Assembly: GCF_042408735.1 (NCBI RefSeq)
Contig: NZ_JBHOQV010000131.1
Span: 8,562-72,561, forward strand
Reading direction: 5' to 3'
Length of the DNA: 64,000 nt
Origin: Thermogemmatispora sp042408735
Lineage (GTDB): Bacteria > Chloroflexota > Ktedonobacteria > Ktedonobacterales > Ktedonobacteraceae
Shown here: one piece after another, positions 43,421 through 51,372 of the stretch
Layout: each line of letters starts with the position of its first letter
How positions within the stretch are numbered: the first letter of the stretch is position 1
Position numbers and translations under genes: made by a program
The notes under the pieces: model-generated
What the model saw: only the letters and a program-made list of their open reading frames with translations
What the model was told of the DNA's origin: nothing
Database searches by the model: none

Positions 43421-44824
43421 ATGACCATCACAACACAACCGCGCACAATCGGAGAACTGCGTGAAAGTGGCTACAGGGTCCTCTCCGTTAAAGAAGAGAT
43501 GCGCAAGAATCTCATCGAGAAGATCCGTAAAGGAGAGGAGCTGTTTCCTGGGATCATCGGCTATGAGGACACGGTGATCCCCCAAATTGAGAACGCGATC
43601 CTTTCCGGCCAGGACATCATCTTTCTCGGCGAGCGTGGGCAGGCCAAGACGCGCATGGCGCGTAGCCTGGTGAATCTGCTCGACGAGGAGATCCCGGTCA
43701 TTGCTGGCTGTGAAATCAACGATAATCCTTTTGCGCCCATCTGCAAGGCCTGTCGTGACAAGGTAGCTGAGCAGGGCGACAAGGTGGAAATTGCCTGGCT
43801 CCCGCGGGATCGCCGCTACAGCGAGAAGTTGGCCACCCCCGATATCACCATCTCCGACCTTATCGGTGAGGTCGATCCCGTGCGCGTTGCCGAAGGGCGC
43901 TATCTCTCGGACGAGCTGACTATTCACTATGGCCTGATCCCCCGCACCAATCGCGGCATCTTCTGCATCAACGAGCTGCCCGATCTGGCCGAACGCATCC
44001 AGGTTGGTCTGCTCAATATCATGGAAGAGCGTGACGTTCAGATCCGGGGGTATAAGATTCGGCTCCCCCTTGACGTCTACGTTGTGGCCAGTGCCAACCC
44101 CGAGGACTATACCAACCGCGGGCGGATCATCACGCCGCTCAAGGATCGCATCGGCTCCGAGATTCGGACCCACTATCCGCTCGATATCGAGCACGAGATC
44201 CAGATTATGGAGGCGGAGAGCACCCGCTTCCCCACCGATGGGCTGGAGGTCGTGGTACCGCGCTTCATGAAGGAGATCATCGCCACGGTGACCCATCTGG
44301 CTCGCCGCAGCAATGATATCAGCCAGCGCTCTGGCGTCAGCGTTCGCGTTTCCATCACGAACTATGAGAACGTGGTCAGCAATGCCTGTCGCCGCGCCCT
44401 GCGGCTGGGCGAGCGTGTGGCGGCCCCGCGCGTAAGCGACCTTTCTGCGATCGTTGCTTCTACCAGCGGCAAGATCGAGCTAGATACTGTGGGGGAGGTC
44501 AAAGAGGAGCGAGTCGTTGGGCGCCTGATCAACGGAGCGGTGGCAGAGGTCTTTGGTCAGTACTTTGAACCGCGCGAGTTTGAGCAGCTCCTGGCCGGTT
44601 TTGAGCGCGGCCTGAGCGTGCAGGTCGGCGACGATTTGCCGGCCATGGAGTACGTCAATCAGCTCTCACGCGTTGGCGGGCTGAGCAAGGCTATCGACAG
44701 GCTGCAGGCCCGCGGCCATCCCGCAACCATCGCCTCGGCGGTCGAGTTCATCCTTGAGGGCCTCCACCTCAATCGCCGCCTCAATAAGGACGAGATGAGT
44801 GGCAAGGTCCGTTATCGACGCTAA
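43421..44824 (+). CDS. MoxR-type AAA+ ATPase (magnesium-chelatase ChlI-like)
   Basis: A 467-aa AAA+ ATPase of the type that works with a VWA partner as a chaperone or metal-insertion machine. It has Walker A GERGQAKT (about 68-75), an insertion with CEINDNPFAPICKACRD, which could bind a metal, RTNRGIFCINELPDL as Walker B, VVASANPEDYTNRGRIITPLKDRIGSEI as sensor 1 and arginine-finger region, and a helical lid. It resembles ChlI/BchI more than short MoxR, but no chlorophyll genes are present. The VWA gene follows 152 bp downstream on the same strand. Confidence 0.88.
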   Translation: MTITTQPRTIGELRESGYRVLSVKEEMRKNLIEKIRKGEELFPGIIGYEDTVIPQIENAILSGQDIIFLGERGQAKTRMARSLVNLLDEEIPVIAGCEINDNPFAPICKACRDKVAEQGDKVEIAWLPRDRRYSEKLATPDITISDLIGEVDPVRVAEGRYLSDELTIHYGLIPRTNRGIFCINELPDLAERIQVGLLNIMEERDVQIRGYKIRLPLDVYVVASANPEDYTNRGRIITPLKDRIGSEIRTHYPLDIEHEIQIMEAESTRFPTDGLEVVVPRFMKEIIATVTHLARRSNDISQRSGVSVRVSITNYENVVSNACRRALRLGERVAAPRVSDLSAIVASTSGKIELDTVGEVKEERVVGRLINGAVAEVFGQYFEPREFEQLLAGFERGLSVQVGDDLPAMEYVNQLSRVGGLSKAIDRLQARGHPATIASAVEFILEGLHLNRRLNKDEMSGKVRYRR

Positions 44825-44976
44825 GAGCCTCACTGCGGCTTCCCTTGTTCTGGTCTGGCCTGGGTCGCCGCTCTCCTGTGCGCCAACAAGCTCATGAGCC
44901 AGGAAAGCGCGCTGGCGGCGGCCTCCGACCAACTGAAGGAAGCTGGGGTACAGCGGGAAGGAGAGGGAGATTTCCC

Positions 44977-47088
44977 ATGTTGAAGCGCTTTTTTCGAACC
45001 CGCTACGGCTACTCGCGCTGGGACGGGACCCAGGAGATCGAGGGCCTGGATGCCGATGATATCATGCGCGCCCTCGCGGATGACTATCTGGAACGGGGGG
45101 ATCTGCAGCAGGCTCTGCGCCGCCTGATGCAGGAGGGGCTGCAGCTCCCCGATGGGCGGCGCAATCTCGGCCTGCGCGAACTGCTCGAGCGGCTGCGCAC
45201 TCAGCGCAGCCAGCTACTCAATCGCTACAATATGGCCTCGGGCGTCATGGATGACCTGCGCCAGAAACTGGAGGAGATTAAAGAGCTGGAGCGCGAGGGG
45301 ATCGAGCGTCGCCTCAAGGAGGCTCGTGAGCTGGCCGAGACCGAGCAGGCCCGTCAGCACGAAGCCCAGGCTTCCCCCCAGGCTCCTACCGGCGAGGGCG
45401 AGGAGGCTGCCGGCAGCGACGAGCTGACGCCCGAGCAGAAGCGTCGCATGCTTGAGACCATCGCCCAGCGCAAAAAGCAGTACCTGGAGAACCTGCCCCG
45501 CGACCTGCCCGGCCAGATAAAGGCCCTCTCCGAGTACGATTTCATGGAGGAGGAGGCGCGAGAGAAGTTCAATCAGCTCCTGGAGAGCCTGCGCCAGCAG
45601 ATGATGCAGCAGTTCTTCCAGGGCATGCGCCAGTCGCTTCAGAGCATGACCCCCGAGGATATGGCCCGCCTGCGCGAGATGATCCGCGAGCTGAACCGCA
45701 TGCTGCGCGAACGGCAGCAGGGCCTCAACCCAGACTTCGATTCCTTTATGGAGAAGTATGGGGACTACTTCCCGGGCGTCAATACGCTCGACGACTTAAT
45801 CGAGCAGATGCAGCAGCGCATGGCGGCCATGCAAGCCCTGCTGGAAAACCTCTCTCCGGAGCAGCGCCAGGAGCTGGAGAATCTCATGGAGCAGCTCATC
45901 GCCGACGATCGCATCCGGGTTGACCTGATGGAGCTGGCTCAGAATCTGCAGGCCCTGGCCCCCTTGGACGAGTTCCCTATGCGCTTCCCCTTCCGCGGCA
46001 ACGAGTCCCTGCCGTTCAACGAGGCCCTGCGCATGATGGGTCGCCTGCAGCAGATGGAGGGACTGGAGGAGCAACTCCAGCAGGCCCGACGCCTCGACGA
46101 TCTGGAGGCCATCGATAGCGAAAAGGTGCGCGAGCTGCTCGGCTCCGACGAGTACCGCTCTCTCGAGGAGCTGAAGGCCCTGATGAAGGTCCTTGAGGAG
46201 GCAGGCTATATTCAAAGGAAGGGGAACCGCTGGGAGCTGACGGCGCGGGCCATCCGTAAGATTGGCCAGAAGGCGCTGCAGGACATCTTTGAAAAGCTCA
46301 AACGCGACGGCTTCGGACGCCACGTCAGTCCGTTCCGTGGTCCCGGCGGCGAGCGCACCGACGAGAGCAAACGTTATGAGTTCGGCGATCCCTTCCTGCT
46401 AGACCTGCAAAGGACGGTCATGAATGCCGTCTACCGCAATGGCACGGGCACGCCGATCAGGCTCGCTCAAGAGGACTTCGAGGTCTACCGGACAGAGTAT
46501 ACGACGCAGTCATCGACGGTGCTGATGCTCGATATGAGCATGAGCATGATCTATAACGGCTGCCAGCAGGCGGCCAAGAAGGTGGCTGTGGCCCTTGAGA
46601 GCCTGATCCGCTCTCAGTTCCCGCGCGACAACCTCTACATTGTGGGCTTCTCATTTGTGGCGCGTGAATACAAGCCGGAGGAGCTGATCGAGATCGGGCG
46701 CTACGACCACAGCCAGGGGACCAATCTGGCTCATGGACTGATGCTGGCCCGCCAGTTGCTGGCCCGCCATCGCGGTGTCAACAAACAGATCATCCTGGTG
46801 ACCGACGGCGGCCCGACGGTCTGGTATGAGGAGGAACTGGGAGGCTGGCAATTCGCCTATCCACCCAATCCCTGGGCTGAGCAGCAGGCGCTGCTGGAGG
46901 TTCAGCGCTGCACGCGCGAGGGGATCACCATCAACACCTTTATGCTCGAAGATGACCGCTGGATGGTAAGCTTTGTCAACCAGATGGCGGAGATCAACCA
47001 CGGGCGGACCTTCTACGCCGATAAGAACAATCTGGGCGAGTACCTGCTGATTGATTATCTCAACAGCAAGCGCAAGCGGATCTCGTGA
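44977..47088 (+). CDS. VWA (von Willebrand factor A) domain protein, partner of the MoxR ATPase
   Basis: A 703-aa protein. The first 480 residues are rich in Glu, Gln, Arg and Leu and mostly helical (QKLEEIKELEREGIERRLKEARELAE, LRQQMMQQFFQGMRQSLQSM), likely coiled coils. The C-terminal 200 residues are a VWA domain with MIDAS motif DMSMSM (about residue 519), the threonine in GTNLAHGL and the Asp in VTDGGP. The last part ends HGRTFYADKNNLGEYLLIDYL. ATG 44977 follows a GGGAG site. With the ATPase it resembles a ChlI/ChlD or MoxR/VWA pair. Targets are unknown. It overlaps rsmG (TGATG). Confidence 0.88.
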   Translation: MLKRFFRTRYGYSRWDGTQEIEGLDADDIMRALADDYLERGDLQQALRRLMQEGLQLPDGRRNLGLRELLERLRTQRSQLLNRYNMASGVMDDLRQKLEEIKELEREGIERRLKEARELAETEQARQHEAQASPQAPTGEGEEAAGSDELTPEQKRRMLETIAQRKKQYLENLPRDLPGQIKALSEYDFMEEEAREKFNQLLESLRQQMMQQFFQGMRQSLQSMTPEDMARLREMIRELNRMLRERQQGLNPDFDSFMEKYGDYFPGVNTLDDLIEQMQQRMAAMQALLENLSPEQRQELENLMEQLIADDRIRVDLMELAQNLQALAPLDEFPMRFPFRGNESLPFNEALRMMGRLQQMEGLEEQLQQARRLDDLEAIDSEKVRELLGSDEYRSLEELKALMKVLEEAGYIQRKGNRWELTARAIRKIGQKALQDIFEKLKRDGFGRHVSPFRGPGGERTDESKRYEFGDPFLLDLQRTVMNAVYRNGTGTPIRLAQEDFEVYRTEYTTQSSTVLMLDMSMSMIYNGCQQAAKKVAVALESLIRSQFPRDNLYIVGFSFVAREYKPEELIEIGRYDHSQGTNLAHGLMLARQLLARHRGVNKQIILVTDGGPTVWYEEELGGWQFAYPPNPWAEQQALLEVQRCTREGITINTFMLEDDRWMVSFVNQMAEINHGRTFYADKNNLGEYLLIDYLNSKRKRIS

Positions 47089-47846
47089 TGAGTGAGGCAG
47101 AGCAGACGCTAGAGGCCTTCGTCAAGCAGCTCTGCGCGCAGGCTCCTCCGGCGGCTGCGCAGGTCGCGCAGGCTGCCTGGGCTGCTCAGATCCTGGCCCG
47201 CTTCCTGCGCTATCGTGAGGAGCTGCTGCGTTGGAACGAGCGGGTGAATCTCACCGCGATTGTCGATCCCGAGGAAGTGCTGACACGGCACTTCCTCGAT
47301 TCGTTAGCGATTCTGACGGCGGTCGATCCGCCGGCCTGCCGCCTGCTCGACATCGGCAGTGGGGCGGGCTTCCCAGGGCTGCCGCTCAAGATCGTGCGTC
47401 CCACCTGGGAGGTCACCTTGTTGGAGGCCACTGCTCGCAAGGTGGCCTTTTTACGCCATGTCTGCCAGGTCCTGGAGCTGGAAGCTGTCACGATCCTGCA
47501 CGGGCGAGCCGAGCAACTGGGTCATGCCCCGGCCTATCGTGGGACCTTCGACCTGGTGACGGCGCGGGCCGTGGCCGCCCTGCCCATTGTCCTGGAGTAT
47601 GCCGCACCCTATTGCCGCGTGGGTGGCAGCGTGGTGCTGCCGCGCAAGGGAGACAGCCCGGAGGAACTGGCCCAGGGCCTGCGCGCAGCCGAGCAGCTTG
47701 GCCTGACGCTCGAAGCCCGGCTGCCAGTCACCCTGCCCGGCCTCGACGACGGACGCTATCTGCTCCTCTGGCGCCAGCATCGAGCCTGTCCTGGGCATTT
47801 TCCCCGCAAGAACGCGGCCATTCTGAAGCACCCTGCCGGCGAGTGA
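47088..47846 (+). CDS. rsmG: 16S rRNA (guanine-N7)-methyltransferase RsmG
   Basis: RsmG (GidB) methylates N7 of G527 in 16S rRNA with SAM; loss gives low-level streptomycin resistance in other bacteria. The 252-aa protein has the family start RYREELLRWNERVNLTAIVDPEEVLTRHFLDSL, the SAM motif LLDIGSGAGFPGLPLKI, EATARKVAFLRHVCQ and FDLVTARAVAALPIVLEYAAP. The ATG at 47088 shares its A with the stop of the VWA gene; a GTG at 47085 is an alternative. Its coupling to MoxR-VWA instead of gidA is unusual. Confidence 0.95.
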   Translation: MSEAEQTLEAFVKQLCAQAPPAAAQVAQAAWAAQILARFLRYREELLRWNERVNLTAIVDPEEVLTRHFLDSLAILTAVDPPACRLLDIGSGAGFPGLPLKIVRPTWEVTLLEATARKVAFLRHVCQVLELEAVTILHGRAEQLGHAPAYRGTFDLVTARAVAALPIVLEYAAPYCRVGGSVVLPRKGDSPEELAQGLRAAEQLGLTLEARLPVTLPGLDDGRYLLLWRQHRACPGHFPRKNAAILKHPAGE

Positions 47847-47934
47847 CGTGGAGGGGACCGAGGGCCGGCCTGGCTGACCGTTCCCTCAGTCCCCCCCAGG
47901 GGGTACAAGGAAAGGAAACGCAGAAACGCAAACA

Positions 47935-47952
47935 AAAGCTCATTTGAGCTTT
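47935..47952. terminator. Short palindrome at the end of the hydrolase gene
   Basis: AAAGCTCA and TGAGCTTT flank two Ts. It covers the stop codon of the minus-strand hydrolase gene and lies about 90 bp after rsmG. With only eight base pairs it is a weak terminator candidate. Confidence 0.3.
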
Positions 47953-48992
47953 GAAGGGAGGGGTGTCTTGCTCAAGAGCGCGTTGTTGATGGCCTGGGCC
48001 ACCGCGCGCTGAATCAGGTAACCGGTCAATGAATGTGGATCGGCAGGGTTGTTTTGGACCGGTGTACAGATCACTGCCTGCCCTGGCGGCCCCGGGAAGA
48101 GCGGAGCAAGGGCAGAAACAAGGGCGACAATGTCGTTCGGGTCGTAGAAGTTCTGCCAGGTGGCCACGTTCGACGGGAACGGATGCTTCTGCCCAGGCGG
48201 CACCGGCGGCAGTAGCTCCTGATAGATGAAAGGGCTAAGCCCTAAAGGTGATCCCAGGGTGATAAAGGCCGTGATGGGAATCTCGCGATGGGTGTTGAGG
48301 ACGTCGTAGGCAACAACTGTCCCCAGACTGTGGGCCACGACGATGATCGAACGGCCCGCTTGCTGGCGGAGCAGGGCGAGCAGGCGCCCCATGACCTGAG
48401 TCCGTAGCGCGGCGTTGTGCAGGTAGAGATCGACGTCACTGACAAAAAGCCTCAGCAGCTCCCGCGGCGCCCCAAAGATCTGCTCCAACCCCTGCAGAAT
48501 GTGCACCAGCAGCGAGTGCAGCCAGACAAGACCGCCAGCGCTATAAGGGGCAAGGGCATGCAGACCTGGCTCTCCTGTTCCGACCCCACCCCTGCTCTCG
48601 ACCAGGCCGCGCCGGCTGGCCTCACGCAGAATGGCCCGCGCGACATTGATCTGGTAGAGGGGGTCCACCGCTGTGTGCCCTCTCCGCAGTGCGCTCTGTT
48701 GAAGACTCTGGACGGTCGATCCCCGATAGCTGCCGGCTTCGCCTGACCATGACCAGGCCATTGGCGCATTCAGGCGTTGAGCTGCTGTCCCCCCAGCCCC
48801 AGCCGTGAGGGCCGCATCCGGGAGAAAGAGGTCGCCATAGAAGGCGAGCAGGATGCGCTCACGCCCGATCGCCACTGGGGCGGGAAGCCTGCCTAATCCC
48901 TCCAGGATGCCCCCCTGGAAGTCGGCAAGGACCTGGTCCTTCAAGTGCCACTGTTCGCTTCTTCCGTGCACACAGACGATAACGCTGTCCAC
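47940..48992 (-). CDS. Alpha/beta hydrolase with a lipase-like catalytic site
   Basis: A 350-aa cytosolic protein. It opens with VIVCVHGRSEQ (oxyanion strand and HG), and has the nucleophile elbow SIIVVAHSLGTVVAYDVL, a likely acid in FYDPNDIVALVS and a His in DPHSLTGYL. These fit a serine hydrolase of the lipase/esterase fold. The region between residues 60 and 190 is variable and may form a lid. The start is GTG 48992 with AAAGGAG eight bases upstream. Substrate unknown. It is monocistronic and convergent with rsmG. Confidence 0.75.
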   Translation of the reverse strand: MDSVIVCVHGRSEQWHLKDQVLADFQGGILEGLGRLPAPVAIGRERILLAFYGDLFLPDAALTAGAGGTAAQRLNAPMAWSWSGEAGSYRGSTVQSLQQSALRRGHTAVDPLYQINVARAILREASRRGLVESRGGVGTGEPGLHALAPYSAGGLVWLHSLLVHILQGLEQIFGAPRELLRLFVSDVDLYLHNAALRTQVMGRLLALLRQQAGRSIIVVAHSLGTVVAYDVLNTHREIPITAFITLGSPLGLSPFIYQELLPPVPPGQKHPFPSNVATWQNFYDPNDIVALVSALAPLFPGPPGQAVICTPVQNNPADPHSLTGYLIQRAVAQAINNALLSKTPLPSKLK

Positions 48993-49605
48993 AACTCGTT
49001 CTCCTTTTTCTAATGCTTAAGCAACCAGCCGCGCCACGTAAATGTAAATACTCTCTTATTCTATTGTACTGATTCGCAAACATATACATATGCAAAAGCA
49101 GTGAAAGGAGAGAGAGCAGAAAAATATGAGAGAAAGGTGCTTCGCCGGTCTGGCGGCTGCAGTCAGGGATGGGGCAGGGGCGCCTGGAGGCTTGACAGTG
49201 GCAAACGATCGGGGTACTCTTTTGGTTATTCCCTCACCCTTCCAGGCCGGGTCAGTGCAGGAAGCAAGGCGTGGACATATCTCGCCCGTCAGATTGGTTG
49301 CTCAAGTGGCCTGCGGACTCGACCAGGCCCTGGTCGGGCCATCTGGCCAGTGGGCAAGCTGGAGCTGGGGACCTGGAGTTGGCGAAGCTGGCGGGGCCTT
49401 GCTGACTGATGGAAGCCCTGGCCCACCCACCGACCAATCAGGCCAGTCGCTGACGGACGGGGAAGGGGAAGGCGAGACGGAGATCCAGCGGGGGAGCCTG
49501 ACCTGCCTGGGCAAAATGATCCGCACGCGGGGGAGAAAGTCGTTGGCGCTCTCCGGAGCCGAAGAGGAGGGCGCGAAGCGATCAAGACACTCGGAGCAAG
49601 CAGCG
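48993..49605. other. Intergenic region with the leader of the molybdenum hydroxylase genes
   Basis: The first 120 bases are AT-rich and would hold the promoter of the minus-strand hydrolase. A TTGACA promoter at 49192 reads right. The following 380 bases contain stems such as GACCAG-GCC-CTGGTC (49321-49335). The hydroxylase frame is open back to 49126, but that part has no family match and no ribosome site. Confidence 0.5.
49192..49220 (+). promoter_or_regulatory. Candidate sigma-70 promoter of the FAD-subunit gene
   Basis: TTGACA (49192-49197), a 17-base spacer and TACTCT (49215-49220). The transcript would start near 49227 and have a leader of about 380 bases. Confidence 0.5.
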
Positions 49606-50496
49606 ATGAAACCACCACGCTTTCAATACTGCGCGCCGCGCCTCCTCGATGATGCACTCGATCTGCTGGACCACTATGCTGAGGAGGCCAAGATTCTGGC
49701 GGGGGGTCAGAGCCTGCTGCCGCTATTGAATATGCGGCTGGCCAGGCCGGCCTATGTCCTGGACATTAACCATATTTCGGAGCTGCACTATCTCGAACAG
49801 GAGGGCGACTATCTGGCGATTGGCGCTCTGACCCGTCAGCGGCAGGTTGAACGTTCGCCCATGGTGCAGCAGAGGCATCCGCTGCTGGTCGAGGTCATTC
49901 GCCACATCGGTCACTTCCAGATTCGCAATCGGGGAACTGTGGTGGGCAGTATCGCCCATGCTGATCCGGCAGCCGAGCTGCCCGCTCTGCTGGTCTGCCT
50001 GGACGGTACCATCGTAGCGCAGAGCGCCCACGGCGAGCGCCTGCTGCCGGCGGAAGACTTTTTCCTCGGCGCGCTGACCACCGAGCTGCGGCCCGACGAG
50101 ATGGTGACCGAGGTGCGCTTCCCATGGCTCCCACCAGCGGCCGGCTGGGCCTTCGCGGAGTTCGCGCGCCGCTCTGGCGATTATGCGCTCGCGGGGGCCG
50201 TCGTGGTGCTGACGGCGGGACCAGATGGACGCTGCGGCTCGGCCCGTCTGACGTATCTGGGGGTGACCCCAGCGCCGCGGCGCGCCACGGCAGTGGAGTC
50301 GCTTCTGATCGGGAGCACTCTGGAGGCCGCCACGTTGGAGGAGGCGGCGGCCACGGCCCGCACCCTGGTAAGCGAAGAGATGCAGGATATCCATGCAACT
50401 GTCGAGTACCGCCGCGAGCTGGTCGCCGAGCTGACACGGCGCCTGCTGCCCCTGGCCTGGTCCCGCTGCCTCTCGGCACAGCCCGGGCCGGCCTGA
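49606..50496 (+). CDS. Molybdenum hydroxylase FAD-binding (medium) subunit, CoxM/XdhB-like
   Basis: The FAD subunit passes electrons from the [2Fe-2S] subunit to an external acceptor. The 296-aa protein has the first FAD motif AGGQSLLPLLNMRLARP (about 34-50), the second RNRGTVVGSIAHADPAAELP and a C-terminal CO-dehydrogenase flavoprotein domain (FAEFARRSGDYALAGAVVVL). ATG 49606 has GGAG nine bases upstream. The Fe-S and Mo subunit genes follow after a 330-bp gap containing a terminator-like hairpin. Substrate cannot be fixed from sequence; aldehydes, purines and other heterocycles are typical. Confidence 0.92.
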   Translation: MKPPRFQYCAPRLLDDALDLLDHYAEEAKILAGGQSLLPLLNMRLARPAYVLDINHISELHYLEQEGDYLAIGALTRQRQVERSPMVQQRHPLLVEVIRHIGHFQIRNRGTVVGSIAHADPAAELPALLVCLDGTIVAQSAHGERLLPAEDFFLGALTTELRPDEMVTEVRFPWLPPAAGWAFAEFARRSGDYALAGAVVVLTAGPDGRCGSARLTYLGVTPAPRRATAVESLLIGSTLEAATLEEAAATARTLVSEEMQDIHATVEYRRELVAELTRRLLPLAWSRCLSAQPGPA

Positions 50497-50826
50497 GATG
50501 AAGCTGTCCCGTCCGCCCGCCTCCGCAATGCGTCTTCCTGCATGCTCCAGGCCCCTCACGGGGCCATTCCTCTTCTGTTCTATTCATTTTGCGTGGGGGC
50601 GGCAGAAGCGATTGCTTGCTTGATCGGCGGACCGCGGCAGGCCGCTCCTCTGGCTCCAGGGCAGGCGCAGCACCCGCGCAGGCCGTGAGGGGCACGCTCC
50701 CGCTGAGAGGAGAAACAAGCGGAGCTGCGAGCGGTCCGACTGCTGTCCAGCCAGCGCACCTGGTCAAGAGGCCTCTTGCTGGCTGATTGACAGCCTGGCT
50801 AGCCAACGAGAAAGGGGTTGTTGCCT
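50497..50826 (+). other. 330-bp gap within the hydroxylase gene set
   Basis: Besides the terminator above it contains the palindrome AAGAGGCCTCTT (around 50766-50777) flanked by GCCAGC/GCTGGC. A TTGACA at 50787-50792 has no matching -10. No gene is seen. Confidence 0.5.
50550..50581 (+). terminator. Intrinsic terminator candidate between FAD and Fe-S subunit genes
   Basis: GGCCCC (50550-50555) pairs with GGGGCC (50560-50565) around TCAC, and a T-rich run (ATTCCTCTTCTGTTCT) follows at once. It lies 54 bp after the FAD subunit stop, inside what would normally be one operon. Confidence 0.6.
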
Positions 50827-51366
50827 ATGTATGCCTTCGAAGAGCCTGGATCTCCTCCGCAGTTCTGTGAGGAGTATAACCTAACGGTGACGGTCAATGG
50901 CCGTCTCTATCAGCGCCGTATTCCGGTGCGCATGCTCCTGTCAGATTTCTTGCGCCATGAGCTGCATCTAACCGGCACTCACGTGGGGTGCGAACACGGT
51001 GTCTGCGGTTGCTGCACGGTCCTGCTCAATGGGGAGGCTGTGCGCTCCTGCCTGCTCCTGGCTGTCCAGGTCGATAACATGGCCTTGACGACTATCGAAG
51101 GGCTGGCTGGCAGCGCCGAGGAACTGCACCCGATCCAGCGGGCTTTTCAGGAAAAGCACGCGCTTCAATGCGGATTCTGCACTCCTGGTTTTATCATGTC
51201 AATTCATGCCTTTCTCCATGAGCATCCTGACCCGGATGAGAGGCAGATTCGCCAGGGGTTGGCTGGCAACCTCTGTCGCTGCACTGGCTATCAAAACATT
51301 GTCGAGGCGGTCAAGCTAGCCGCTCACTATCTGCGCAGCTCTCAGTCTCAAGGGGAGGAGGCCTAG
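50827..51366 (+). CDS. Molybdenum hydroxylase [2Fe-2S] (small) subunit, CoxS-like
   Basis: The 179-aa protein carries two [2Fe-2S] clusters that connect the Mo site to FAD. The N-terminal plant-type cluster has GCEHGVCGCCTVLLNGEAVRSC; the C-terminal cluster has CGFCTPG and GNLCRCTGYQNIVEAV. Length is slightly above the usual 160 because of a short N-terminal extension. ATG 50827 has AAAGGGG nine bases upstream. It lies 6 bp before the large subunit gene, so these two are certainly co-transcribed. Confidence 0.96.
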   Translation: MYAFEEPGSPPQFCEEYNLTVTVNGRLYQRRIPVRMLLSDFLRHELHLTGTHVGCEHGVCGCCTVLLNGEAVRSCLLLAVQVDNMALTTIEGLAGSAEELHPIQRAFQEKHALQCGFCTPGFIMSIHAFLHEHPDPDERQIRQGLAGNLCRCTGYQNIVEAVKLAAHYLRSSQSQGEEA

Positions 51367-51372
51367 GCGCCC

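Noticed and set aside
49126..49605. N-terminal extension of the FAD subunit
   Set aside because: The frame is open, but it has no similarity to the family, no ribosome site and contains the predicted promoter.
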